From contig OY292278.1 in the NCBI GenBank assembly GCA_958496175.1, forward strand, positions 31,868,001 through 31,932,000: a DNA stretch of 64,000 bases, in the 5' to 3' direction. The position numbers and the translations under genes were made by a program. Positions 36,045 to 47,011 of this stretch are shown here, in pieces. Source of the DNA: Sisyra terminalis (taxonomy: Eukaryota; Arthropoda; Insecta; Neuroptera; Sisyridae). The first letter of the stretch is position 1. Every line of letters starts with the position of its first letter. Under the pieces are notes generated by a model. The model searched no databases and was not told where the DNA came from. It worked only from the letters and a program-made list of their open reading frames with translations.

Positions 36045-37789
36045 GAAATAATTTCCTAATTATAATTAAAAAATTCTCCTATTGTTTTCGAAATAAAAGT
36101 TTATTTTTTCAAGTTCAAATACAAAATTTGGCAGCTTTGTCGTTTTCTCAATACTTTCCACCATTATAACTATCTGTTACAAATAGTTCCTCAAATCTTA
36201 AGAGAAGAAAATGACTTTCGTGTAATCCATCATTCAAAGATATTTCAAAGTATCCATTACTTACTATAGCTAACACTATTTCCTCTATGTCTCATTCCTT
36301 TAACATCAACGCCCCCACATTTACTAACTCCTCTAATATCGTATTGTAAATCCATATGTAAAAACAATAAAAAAATATTCAAGATTATTGGGACAAATTT
36401 AATTGTTTCAAAACCATTTTAAAAACAGCTTAATTTTTTTCCTGCAAACCGTTACCACGGAACTGTATGATACTAGATTTCTAAAGTAATTCTGGTCATT
36501 TTGTCAACAGTTTAAAGAAAATCATCGGACCCCCACTCTCTTACCATTTTTTTAAGCTAAGCGCTTTCTTGTGGTCATCATTGGAACTACTCCACTCTGT
36601 TCCAATTGTCGACTTATAGAGGAGAGAATATACATTGTATAAATATGCTGTGGAAGAGATACGAACACTTGGCAAAGTAAGAGGAAGTGACTATTTAAAT
36701 TAACACTGGGCTTATGGAACAAGTTTACTTTAGTCATGCATGTTAGTGATTATTACAAAGCATTTATAATGATCAAATTCTTCTCATTATACAAAACATT
36801 TTTCTCAATTTTCTGTAAACAGAAAAATGATAAAGATACTTCCAAGGTACTGTTTAAAAATTCAAAATTAACTCAAAAATGATGGAATTTGAGGTTTTTT
36901 CAATTTTTCATATTTTCTTAGTGGGGAAATAGAAATGCAAAATGATCAACCACCCTCTTTTTTTACCTTCAGAAGTTGACTTTGTTGCTCATACTTAAAT
37001 GAGACTAACTGTTGTGTAATATCCTACCCAAAAAAAGGATCACTATAAAGTCGAAAGACTTTGAAAAACTAAAAAACAATATGATTTTATATCAAAAATT
37101 ATACATACCACACTAAGGACGTTCTTTTGTTCATCGGTACAAATTTTACGGATAGTGAAACTAATATCCAGTGACTTTTTCAGAAACTTTTAACTTCCGT
37201 GGGACCTACTTTAAAACTCAGTAGTAGAAACATAGATACATTATCTTTATCACCTATAAATTTGTTACGGATAATTAAATTTAAGATTTGAATAGTTAGC
37301 TTTACTTAGCGTTTTGGAATCAAGTTGGAGTACAAATAATATTTATCCAATTATTGAGTGCATATTTAATTTGGGATTTTATTAATTAAGAATTGATCGA
37401 TAAAAATATGATACCTTTTTAAAAAAACATTCAACTTAACATAATTTACTCATACAAAAAAATTATAAAAATATCTTATCAAGTCTTTACAATAAATCCA
37501 CTTATCTATAATCACTCGATTATGCAATAGCACATTCTATAAATTTACAAATTCAAATTAAAAATAGTATTTATTTGATGAAAATACATAAGAAAAATAA
37601 TATTTTTTAAAATCGAAGATTTATTTACAATCGTATATTATAAATCATGGGTAAATCACCTTTATCCGGATAGACCAGGAGTCGGGAACAGTTGGGTCTC
37701 ACACTGTCAAATATTGTTAAATGTACCGGAAAAAAATATACAAAAGAATATAATAATGTAACCAGTGCTGTCAAAGACACTTGGCAAAA
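36045..37789. other. Intergenic, no supported feature
   Basis: AT-rich; nothing recognised. Confidence 0.35.
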
Positions 37790-38140
37790 GTATATTGATC
37801 AGTGGTTCTTACCCCTGTTGAAGATACTGCTCCCCACTAGTTTCATATGTGCATCCACTGAACCCTTCTCATTTGAAAAATCAAAAATTATTTTTTCAAA
37901 TTCAAAACATTCATATATGCAGACATAAGTACACAAAATTAACAAACCCAAAGAAAAAACCATTAAAGCATTATATCCGTCGAACCAGCGAGGTTGAATC
38001 ACCCCCTTGAGATTCGAATGACCCGAAAGTAAAAATCATTGGTCTTTATATTAATAAGTTACTTTTTAAAAAGTATTTGAAGTTACTTTAGTTACTAGTT
38101 ACTTTTAAAAAAAGGAACATAAATACTTATATTAAACTAC
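37790..38140. mobile_element. Possible hAT remnant
   Basis: CAGTGGTTCTTACCCCTGTT at 37800 resembles the left end of hAT elements of the CAGTGGTTCT group, and GTTGAATCACCCCC near 37993 could be the decayed opposite side. Downstream, repeats of AGTTACTTT and TTACTAGTTACTT (38058-38110) are also typical of hAT subterminal regions. No ORF and no clear duplication. Confidence 0.35.
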
Positions 38141-38376
38141 TTTTTAATATACTTGATATAAAATTATAAACCATTATACCATTCGGACTCCTTATATCTA
38201 TACTCCGTGCCCTACCCTCTGGCTTCTCAAAGAACACATACAAATGAATCATTTTTACGATGAGACATCATAAAAACCACAAAATGAAGATTCTGATCAC
38301 GCACGGGAATCATCAATTTACAAAATTTACGATTTATAATTGTTTTTTTCCGAGTATAAATAAATAATTATTTTAG

Positions 38377-38940
38377 TGACCGACTAAAACTAGTTTTTAT
38401 GGCCGAAACCAAAACCAAATTTCGGTATTAGTCTCAGTTTCGGCTGGAACTTCCATAAAAGTCAAGTTTTCGTAGAGATTTGAGCTAATTTTAGTTTTTA
38501 TTTCAAATAAATTATTTATGCTTCTTTAAATAAGGGGTTGCTTTGAAAGAAATACACCAAATATTACTTTTCAACATTAGTTACGAATAATATAAATCAA
38601 GAAAAATAGTTATAAAATACAAATACATTTTACCCAATATGTTCACAAAACGTAAAATACTCTTTGTTACGTCCTAAAATTAAAATAATTTCTTCTAAAC
38701 TTTGGTTAGTTTTCTCTCAAATTGAAACAAAAATTAATAAAAAGATTCATGAAGTTATACAGCTATGGATTAAAAACAATTTTATTGAACTGCTAATTGT
38801 CAGTATTCATGATCAAAGTATCTAATATTTTAAGTGAGAAACAATAATTTCTTTACATTTTCATCTCACCAATTTTGTTTCGGCTTCGGTAGTAGTTTTG
38901 GCTTGAAAATAGCCGAAACCGAAAATTCGATCGGATACTA
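38377..38940. mobile_element. Possible TIR element with CGAAACCGAAA ends
   Basis: The left part has GGCCGAAACCAAAACCAAAT and CAGTTTCGGCTGG. The right part has TTTTGTTTCGGCTTCGG and ATAGCCGAAACCGAAAATTC. These form loosely inverted ends about 560 bp apart. The interior is AT-rich without an ORF. Confidence 0.4.
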
Positions 38941-39579
38941 ATACATACAAATCTTTAACCCTATATTTGTACATATGAAAGCCACGTAAAAAAAGTAATA
39001 CCTAAACATTATGTTTTTTTAAATCTTCAAAAAAATGTCACCTTTATCTGGATTCTACTAAAAACTATCCTTGAGATAAATTTCAAAACGAAATATATAC
39101 TCGGAGTTTAACTAACGATTTTTGATGAAGCTAACTATATTTGGATAAAGTTAGCTTTATTTATTCAAAATCAGTTTTTACCCTCATTAAATATGTAACA
39201 ATCTGTATTGTAATATGCTCAAAATAATATTTTTTTTAGCTTATTGGCATCTGTTAAATTATACACAGTCTAGTTGTCAAAATTCAAAAAAAAATGTCTG
39301 TTATAATTTTATGAAGTTTATGATGCGAAATAGTTTACAAATTGTAAGTAATTTTATAAATTTTAATAATTTCATCTGTACATGTGACATTGGTGGTTTG
39401 TAACACTTGATTTTTTCTAAGAGATTTTATTATAATTCCATTTACTTTAATGGAAATATAATGAGTTAAAACTGTTGAGAAAAGGTATGAGAAATTAAAA
39501 ATTTCGTGTTCAATCAGGCCCTGTGTACACGGGGACGATGTTCATACGACCGGCAATGTTAAGGACTTTTGTGTTTGGC

Positions 39580-39614
39580 TATATAAAATCAGTTAGCAAT
39601 TTCTTGTTTCATTC
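39580..39614 (+). promoter_or_regulatory. TATA box and initiator of the first CRAL-TRIO gene
   Basis: TATATAAAA at 39580-39588 lies 29-31 bases before the A (39611) of TCATTC, an exact arthropod initiator (TCAKTY). The start codon is 334 bases downstream, and the stretch between is the least AT-rich DNA nearby, as expected for a 5' UTR. A second TATATATAAAA near 39641 has no initiator at the right distance. Confidence 0.5.
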
Positions 39615-39944
39615 ACCAGTCGAACTCTATAAGCAATTGTATATATATAAAATCACGACTGTTGCCGGTAAAATCAAAAATTTCCACAACTCCACCACAA
39701 ATACCTACGACAACTTCGTCCCAACTACTTAACAGAAAAATCATTTCGCACCCAACAGAACAACACTGACATTGACACACGCATTTCTTATTACGACCAC
39801 TGTTACTGCACTACTGACGCAACAATCGAATACGAATTGTCTAATAACAACAATTAGTTCAGTGTCGTGACGACTACTACGTCTTTTGGTTTCGCCAAAC
39901 ACCAAGAGTTGCTAATTTATCGCACGTTTCTACATCGATCGAAA

Positions 39945-40029
39945 ATGACTTACGGCTCCAACCAAGACCAGGGAAATGAGTTGGAATACCGACAAACGAA
40001 AATTGTTGAATTTCGGAACAAAATCAAAG
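39945..40029 (+). CDS. CRAL-TRIO gene A exon 1
   Basis: ATG to donor GTTAGT, ends phase 1. Encodes MTYGSNQDQGNELEYRQTKI and on to IKG, a polar N-terminal leader. Confidence 0.85.
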
Positions 40030-42724
40030 GTTAGTGACTTCAACAATCCCTTAAGTTTGCCCAAAAATCTCAATCAACTAATTTGTAGATGTGGGCATTG
40101 TTAACGCTCGAACCGATGATGAATTTCTTAACCGATTTCTTCGAGCCAAGGAATACAGAGTGAATTCTGCCTTGTATATGGTATGTATTATTAAAAATTA
40201 AAAAAAAAATATCAAATTTGGCCATATCAAATGATTAAGTGAATAATTTACTGATAATATTAACCAAGTTCAGCATAGATTTTTTGCGTAAATAAGTGAA
40301 GTGATCTTGATCTACATATTTTCAATGTCATACCGTTAAGGATGTTGCAAAAAAATTGTTGTTTGTTGCACTCGATGCATTTTAATTGTTTTCCTTGTTA
40401 TTTTGCAGTTGCAATCGTTTTTGCAGTACAATGAGAAATACACAGATGCCTGGCAAACGGTTGAACGACCACTAGTATCGAAAGTATTGGATTCGGGAAT
40501 TGCTGATATACTTCCCGGATCAGATTCCAAAGGTCGCCGCGTTTTTTGGCTCCGAATCGGAAAGTGGAAACCAAGCGACCTAAGTCTAGACGTAGGGTTG
40601 CAAGTGGCTGCTCTGGTAACGCAAGCGGCAATTTTGTCCGAATCCTCAACAACGCCCTTTACATCGCTTGTTGGAATTTTTGATTTAAAAGACACAGGAC
40701 TCACACAACTATCGGCAACTTCACCTGCATTCGCCAAACGAATGATTTCTTTCTTATCGGTTCTATAAAAAAGCTTAAAATTTATCCAAAAAAAATATAA
40801 ATAATAATATTTTTCAGGCTTGTCTTCCAATGCATATTGATGAAATACATGTGGTTCGAGAATCTTCAGTATTTTCACTCCTCTTTGCCATTTTTAAATC
40901 ATTTTTGACTGAACACATGAAGGAAAAGGTAAATTTCAGTTATTAATAAATTATTTTATTTATTTCACCGTTAAAGTATACAATCACGTTAACGTATAAA
41001 CCACCTATATGATATAATTTATTACATTTCTTCCCTTTTTTTATCATTCACTGCGCTAGAAATACACAAAATCGAGAAAAATCCATAAAGGAAAATTTCG
41101 AAACTCGATTAAAATTTAAATCATTAATCTCGAATTCAAGTTAATCTTAGTCTCGTAAAGTTTCAAAATTGAGACGTGATCTCTACACTCTTATCCTTCA
41201 CTTCTTTTTAACCCTATACAGTAGCGTAATTTAGGTTTTCTCCGCCTAGAACCGACAGGAAATTCGTCGGCCCTTATTTTCATTATTAATCAAAAAATTG
41301 GTAAAAAGTCAAATTCTTTTATTATTTAAAAATTGTATACTTAAAAATTGTATGTTTTTTACTCAAAGAGAATTTTTTTATGGAATTTTTCACTTAATAT
41401 AAAATGGCATCAATTAGAGGTTCAATATCCGTAGAGAACGCTAATATTCAAAAAGCACGCGTTTGAATCATTACGCGGGAAATGATATGTTTTTTGTAAC
41501 AATTGTGAATTTCAATCTTCTGCACAATGAAAAATGTTAAGGTAATATATAAGAAGATATTCCAATCTTGCAATGCATGATGGGAAATGTTTCAAGATGT
41601 TGCGCTGCCACAAGTGTGTCAGGAGTACTAATTTGAACCATTAGCATAAAAGTACATAGTTTCAGTTCGTTACTATTCGAAATATACTTGTGGCGACTCC
41701 ACATTTTGACAAATATCACATCATGCATTGCAATATTGGAATATCTTCTTCTTTATTATCTTAAAAAATGTGTCAAGATATGGCGCCACCACAAGAGTGC
41801 CTGGTGTACTTACTTATGTTACCTTAGTTCTTCTTCTTTTGGTGTCCCTTCAAATGAATGGCGATCATCGTGGCAATTTTTATTTTTGATACAGTACTAA
41901 CCTTAATTACCTTACAGAAAATACATAGTTTCGGTTTAAGTTAGTACTGCAAACACACTAGTGACGGCGCTACATTTTGACACATATCCCTTCATGCATC
42001 GCAAGATCGTAACAACTTCTTAAAACCTTACGCACGTTCTGAATATTTGCGCTACTAGTGAGAGAAAAGAGAACTATGATCTGGGTTTGTTAATATGTAC
42101 AATGTACATACATGAGTATTGTGAAAAAGCCAATACCTTTCAAATTCCTTGTATTTATACTCTGTGGATGTATCAAAGCCAATATGGCGCTCTATATTTG
42201 ATGAGCCACCTGGGGCCATGCTCCCCTGCAGCAATACGCTATTGATCCATATAATCAAGTAATTTTTAATCGATTGTCTTTTTAACTGAAAACTGTTTGA
42301 TTTACTTTCTACTCGCTAAAATACTGAACAAACCATATTAGCGCTTTTTTTTTACTGAAATTATAAATTATTGTTAAATTATTCAATACCAAAATTAATA
42401 TGCATAATTAAAATTTTCCCTATTAGTGTATACTTTAATTGTGTTAATACTTTAACGGTACCATTTATGCTTTTTATTTCAGATAAAAACACATGGATCA
42501 AATTTTGAATCATTGCATAAACACGTGGAAAAGAATTTACTACCGCCAGATTTGGGGGGCACAGCTCCCAAAGTCAAAGCTACCCGATGGAATGCAATCT
42601 TTGATTCAGAGAAAATTCTCAAAGGTATATTCTATAGTTTAAATTTTTAACAAGATCCCTTTTTTACATTTTTTTTTTTTTTTTTTTTGTAGAATTGGAA
42701 CAAACTGGGTTCCATATAGTTTAA
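39945..42724 (+). CDS. CRAL-TRIO domain lipid-binding protein, gene A
   Basis: Exons 39945-40029, 40089-40180, 40409-40759, 40818-40928, 42483-42624 and 42693-42724 join in frame to 270 aa. Residues about 35-60 (DDEFLNRFLRAKEYRVNSAL) are the CRAL-TRIO N-terminal helix region. About 85-255 are the lipid-binding domain, with FWLRIGKW, SLVGIFDLKDTG, ACLPMHIDEIHVV and LLPPDLGG, the last matching the usual LP.E.GG. Length and layout fit insect alpha-tocopherol-transfer-protein/clavesin-like proteins, soluble carriers of hydrophobic ligands; the ligand cannot be told. The ATG context GAAAATG is good. The donor after exon 3 (GTTCTA) is weak, but the join restores the expected FLSACLP. A possible alternative last exon lies at 43111-43169. 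Confidence 0.9.
40089..40180 (+). CDS. CRAL-TRIO gene A exon 2
   Basis: 92 nt, acceptor TTTGTAG, donor GTATGT. Encodes DVGIVNARTDDEFLNRFLRA and the rest of the N-terminal helical motif. Same length and phases as exon 2 of gene B. Confidence 0.9.
40409..40759 (+). CDS. CRAL-TRIO gene A exon 3
   Basis: Acceptor TTTTGCAG, donor GTTCTA (weak). Encodes the first half of the lipid-binding domain, ending AKRMISFLS. Reading past the donor meets a stop within three codons. Confidence 0.88.
40818..40928 (+). CDS. CRAL-TRIO gene A exon 4
   Basis: Acceptor TTTTTCAG, donor GTAAAT, both phase 0; 37 codons from ACLPMHIDEIHVV to EHMKEK, the central strand and gate helix of the domain. Confidence 0.88.
41539..41763. 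mobile_element. Palindromic MITE, copy 1 (in intron)
   Basis: TTAAGGTAAT at the left and ATTATCTTAA at the right; the two halves are reverse complements (ATTCCAATCTTGCAATGCAT against ATGCATTGCAATATTGGAAT; GTGGCGAC against the inverse). TTAA at both ends would suit a piggyBac-type target site, but the usual CCY start is absent. Located in the intron before exon 5. Confidence 0.65.
41765..42030. mobile_element. Palindromic MITE, copy 2, end-truncated
   Basis: Directly adjoins copy 1. Shares GTGTCAAGATATGGCGCCAC, CACAAGAGTGCCTGG, ATACATAGTTTCGG and the closing TTTTGACACATATCCCTTCA. It lacks the left terminus. Confidence 0.55.
42483..42624 (+). CDS. CRAL-TRIO gene A exon 5
   Basis: Acceptor TTATTTCAG, donor GTATAT, phase 0 to 1. 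Encodes IKTHGSNFESLHKHVEKNLL, PPDLGG and the C-terminal helix start. Confidence 0.88.
42693..42724 (+). CDS. CRAL-TRIO gene A last exon
   Basis: Follows a run of about 20 T and TGTAG. Encodes ELEQTGFHIV then TAA. The resulting 270-aa protein is one residue from the length of gene B, and the end aligns with gene B's FDQSELISSNF end, which favours this exon over the distal one. An AATAAA follows at about 42733, so this exon also has its own polyA signal. Confidence 0.75.
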
Positions 42725-43110
42725 AGTGGAAAATAAAATGATTAGATGTAACCCAAATTTAATCATGGACTGGGATATTTTTATTTAAACGATGGGTATT
42801 TTTATTTGTTTTTTTTTTATGAAAAAACAATATTTTTAATTTAAAAAAAAAATGAAATTACCGTTTATTGATTCATTGGGAATTTTATAAATTTTACCAA
42901 GGAAAGGATTTGTATATTTTGTACAGATTTACACGTCAATTGTTTTTACAGTTTTTTTACTAAGGTTCCTAAAATACTTGTGTATAGTTTACTTCACCTG
43001 TATTTAAAGTTTTGTATTTTTCAATAAAGTTATATGTTTATAATTTTTTTTTTATTTACAGTTTTCTTAGAAGTTTATTTATATTATTTATTTAATCTGT
43101 ATGTTTATAG

Positions 43111-43169
43111 GACAGCAATTATTTGTGAATGAATTAAATATTTTATCGGAAGATTTTGCCAAAGAATGA
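43111..43169 (+). CDS. Possible alternative last exon of gene A
   Basis: Acceptor TGTTTATAG and a phase that also fits exon 5, giving GQQLFVNELNILSEDFAKE then TGA (279-aa protein). It would need skipping of the 42693 exon and its nearby polyA signal. The sequence does not resemble gene B's end, so it may be a chance frame. Confidence 0.3.
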
Positions 43170-43705
43170 CTTAGTAATATCCATGAAGATTAACTGAATA
43201 TAAATTATCTGTTTATTTGTAATTATCTGTCACCTTCAAAAAGGTTGCTCTATAATTAATGCAATTTTTAACAATATAATATACAATATAAATTTCATTT
43301 ATCCGGGAACTTTAGAGTCTATTTTTAAAGTGGATTTTTTTCCAATTATTTGTGGTGAATTTCTAACATTGGCACACATGTTATCGATAAAAAATAAAAA
43401 TTCAAAGATAATCAATTGGTCAATTAAATGTGACTTTGAGACTTGCGGATGTGAATGCCGTATTAAATTATGGGGTCAACCTGGACACTTTAGAGTTGAA
43501 TTACAATGTTTGATCTTAACGAAATAATTTGACATCTTAAAAAATATTGAACTCTTGCGTTCTTGCTAAAATGTTAACCATTTTTGACTATAAATGATCA
43601 TAAAATCAGAATAAACAAAAAAAGCTATATGTGTAAAGTTTAAAAAAAAACTTATAATATGTGTCAATTTCATTTTAAGTAGATTTAAAAGCATAGATTA
43701 GGTAA
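43170..43705. other. Intergenic, no supported feature
   Basis: AT-rich. A 65-codon + ORF at 43330-43527 with several cysteines (CDFETCGCECR) matches nothing I know and has no supporting signals. Confidence 0.35.
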
Positions 43706-44455
43706 TCTATATACATAAAACCGTTGATCCTGACTTACTGATGAGTCAACGCACAGCTGAAACCGATGGTCGTAGAAATATGAAATTTGGAGGATGTATT
43801 TCTTCTTATGTGATGAAGACTTTCGATAAAAAATTTTCGAAAATTACTCCTTTAAAAGGGTGCAAAGGGGTCATAAAGTCTATATTGAATAACGTGTAGC
43901 CTGATGAACATTCGAAAATTCAAAATTAATAACTAAAGTGCCGTTAAACATGAAACCCACTTTGGATTCGATAAGAATTTGTTTGTTTGAATTTAAATAA
44001 AAAACAGAAACATTGCCGCTATAAAAGGAAAAAAAAACCTAATGACACTTGCTTGATGTCGTTCAAAGGGTTAGAATACCAGCCCTGTTAAAAATAGTAT
44101 TTTGAGGCATTTTGAAATCATTATATTTAAAATGGCTTTAATAACTTAAAATAACTTCTAATGGGTTTTTCGAACATTTAAAATTCCTTTAAATGCCTTT
44201 TTTTATAGGGAGTAATCTGTGGAGTTAACCTAAGGACACTTTGGTGCATACGAATGATGCTAAAAACCTTCCTGTAGAGTTTTTTAAAACACTTAATTCA
44301 CTTAGTCTTCCGTTTCATATACTTATCCTGAAAGTGGGTGCTCCAGTAATGGTACTGAGAAATCTAAAATCACTAAAGTTATGCATTGGATTAAGATTAC
44401 GAGTGAAAGTTTTGCATAAAACTTCGTAGATGATACGATATTTACGGGCTGAATC
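43706..44455 (+). mobile_element. Helitron fragment: 5' end and helicase piece
   Basis: TCTATATACATAAAACCG at 43706 preceded by A, followed by TGATGAGTCAACGCACAGCT and TAGAAATATGAAATTTGG, is the 5' terminal region of a common animal Helitron group. At 44259-44426 the frame reads EFFKTLNSLSLPFH, then LILKVGAPVMVLRNLKS and CIGLRLRVKVLHKTS, the late PIF1-type helicase block of Helitron Rep/helicase. Everything between (Rep nuclease, helicase motifs I-V) is missing, so this is an internally deleted, inactive copy. It is cut at 44456 by a palindromic MITE, and no continuation was recognised beyond. Confidence 0.75.
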
Positions 44456-44695
44456 TAAGGTAATATTAGACAAGGTATTTCAACCTTGTAATTTATGACG
44501 GGAATTGTACCAAGATGTGCCGTCGCCCCAAATATGTCTAGAATACTAACTACCCAAAACTATGTACTTTTATGTTAACGGTGAAATTTAGTACTCATAA
44601 CACACTTGTGGTGGCGCCATATCTTGACACATTTTCCATCGTTATAGCATTACAGGATTGGAATACCTTCTTATCAATTACCTTAACTGGTGAGA
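44456..44695. mobile_element. Palindromic MITE, copy 3
   Basis: Same family as 41539: TAAGGTAAT at the left, ATTACCTTAA at the right, GGTATTTCAACCTTG pairing with GGATTGGAATACC, and ACTTGTGGTGGCGCCATATC in the second half. It lies inside the Helitron remnant. Confidence 0.65.
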
Positions 44696-44865
44696 TCGAG
44701 GTGAATCAGGGTTTATCCCACGGATACCACTTACACTGTCAGATTATCTATTAGGGTTTAAAAGACAGCAGTTTCCTTTAAGTTGTGTAGCGTCATGACA
44801 ATAAATAAAGTACAGAGTCAATCTACCACATTGGTCATCCCTGTTGTAAAAATTAGTCGAAACAA

Positions 44866-45041
44866 ACAATTTATTTAAAAATGTGATTAAAACTTGCAAG
44901 CATATATTCTATATATTAAATAAAATATTTTTTTTACTAAATAAAATCATAAAACAATTTATTTAAAAATGTGATTAAGGCTTTCAAGCATATATTCTTT
45001 ATATTAAATGAAATATTTTTTTTACTAAATAAAATCATAAA
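44866..45041 (+). repeat. Tandem duplication, 2 x 88 bp
   Basis: Two adjacent copies of ACAATTTATTTAAAAATGTG through ATAAAATCATAAA (44866-44953 and 44954-45041), with about five differences. Confidence 0.8.
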
Positions 45042-45670
45042 ACAAGCAAAAAAATTTTTTAATTAGTCACTTGTTTTATGTACAACTTAACAAAGAAATT
45101 AAGTATTTTTTTTACTTGAAATTATATTATAATAACGTTCATTGTTACTAAATTCTTGAAATAAATTGACACCATAACAAAAGTTGAACCTTTGCTTGGA
45201 ATATTCTATATGTCTATCTTAAAGAAATGCAACAATGCTCTTATCAAGTTTTCTTCTCGTATTATTTTTTAACCGTAAATTAAAACTTCAGGTAATTTGT
45301 TTAGTAATAAAGAATCGTTTCGCTGTTACTATAATACCGTATTTATTAATTACAACAAATAACTTTGTTGATGATTTAGATTCTATGTACCTATTCCAAC
45401 CGATGATGAACTTTATTTATTTATACGACTGGAAAATTACTTAATGATTATTACCTTTGATACTATCAATGTATTTTACATTTCAAAAGAGTAGTTAAGA
45501 TTGAGAGATTGAGTTATTGAGGGTCTATTGTAACAATATTTTTGTAACAATTTATTGTTTAATCAATTGTAATGTTATCCTAATTAACAAAGAGATAAAA
45601 AAAAAATAATTGTCATACTTTAAACTTTAAACGAAACATTCTATATACTTCAAACGAAAAACTCATAATT

Positions 45671-45847
45671 TTTTTAACTGTTAGTTACTGTCACTTTATA
45701 AGTACTAAGGTCTTTGCAACCTTAGGGTTAATAAAAATTCGTAAATCGAGAAATTTTAAAAATTTCCTCCATACGAGATTCGAGCCCAACGCCTACCAGT
45801 TTTGGAGCGGACAACTAGACCACTCGGCCACCAGTAGGCTTTTTACT
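45671..45847 (-). mobile_element. tRNA-derived SINE, minus, with target duplication
   Basis: Flanked by TCATAATT at 45663-45670 and 45848-45855. Well-preserved head on the minus strand: GGTGGCCGAGTGGTCTAG (A box) and GGGCTCGAATCTCG (B box); body through CCTAAGGTTGCAAAGACCTT. The 3' A-run of the element adjoins the left duplication, as expected. Confidence 0.85.
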
Positions 45848-46829
45848 TCATAATTAATGAAGCAAACTTAAAATATAATATTTATTCGTATAAATTTTTT
45901 ATAAAAATGCACTAATTTGGATGTGGAAAAGATACGTTTGTAACTAAGTATTGAAATTAAGTGACTTACATAATAAATATACACAAAAGTTAACCAATAG
46001 CAATATTTTTTTTGTCTTTTAATGAAATAAAAAGTTTTAAACAAAAATCACTACATTTATATTAAAAACGTTTATCAACACAATAAAAACAAATTAATTT
46101 TAAAATATCATTGAATTTACTACTCTACAACCAGTGGAATACCTTAATGTATTGGAATTTTATTATGTTTTTAATATCTTAAAAGTTTTGGAAAAAGAAC
46201 TCCGTAAAAAACGAATGTCAGTTAAAAATGGAGAAAAGCAGGTAAAAAAAAACAACAATAAGATTTATATAATTTTTACTGGATCTATTGTCGATCATAT
46301 CCAAGAAGAAATGAAGAATAAGAAGTAAAATTCTAGACATAATAATTATTTTTCTATGACAATGGTGACGATCCTATGAATCGCGGGTTAAACACTGACT
46401 CACAGAAACTTGATTACGTCTATTTTTCAAAAATGATTTACGTTTTAAGGACATCGAGGGAAAACCCAAAAACCCGTAGTTTTTCTTCATCTTATCCTCG
46501 TTTCTCTTTTCAAGCGACGCCAATCTCTTAATACGAAAAAAAATTAAGAAATCAAAATTGATTCACTTCTCCAAAAGGATTTTCATCACTTCTATCATAT
46601 AAAAAGTTTTTGTTATGTCCTTATTGTATTTTGATAGGACCGAGACTTTCTTGGTTTCGACAAGTGGGAAATGCAGTCTTAGCTACCTTCACGACGATGA
46701 TCCTTATACTTTTATACGCGTTTGGTTATATCTACAAACGTTCCTGTTATCAAATTAGTTATTATAAAACATATATTATATATGTACATAGAAAAGTATC
46801 ATTCGTATTACACATTGTAGGTATTTTTA

Positions 46830-47002
46830 TTGTTATTTACCATCGCTTGATAACAACAAGGGTCGTTAGCGACTCAAGGGTTCATAAAAATCCGTAAGTC
46901 GAGAAATATCGAAAATTTGCTCGCTACGAGATTCGAACCCTACACCTACCAGTTGTGAAGCGGCCACCTTGACCACTCGGTCACTCGTAGGCATTATTTT
47001 AA
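46830..47002 (-). mobile_element. tRNA-derived SINE, minus, best-kept Pol III boxes
   Basis: Minus strand has TGACCGAGTGGTCAAGGTGG (A box) and GGGTTCGAATCTCGTAGC, containing an exact B-box core GGTTCGAATC. The body runs to CGATGGTAAATAACAAT. Flanked by GTATTTTTA at 46821-46829 and 47003-47011, a plausible but AT-rich target duplication. Confidence 0.85.
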
Positions 47003-47011
47003 GTATTTTTA

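Noticed and set aside
40336..40878. 180-codon minus-strand ORF
   Set aside because: Antisense to exons 3 and 4 of CRAL-TRIO gene A. The + translation has clear CRAL-TRIO motifs; the minus one has none.
46610..46897. 95-codon + ORF with a hydrophobic segment
   Set aside because: Its C-terminal third is translation of a SINE and the rest matches nothing; chance frame.
46921..46992. Functional tRNA gene
   Set aside because: A and B boxes are present, but the cloverleaf stems do not close and the sequence continues into the repeated SINE body.
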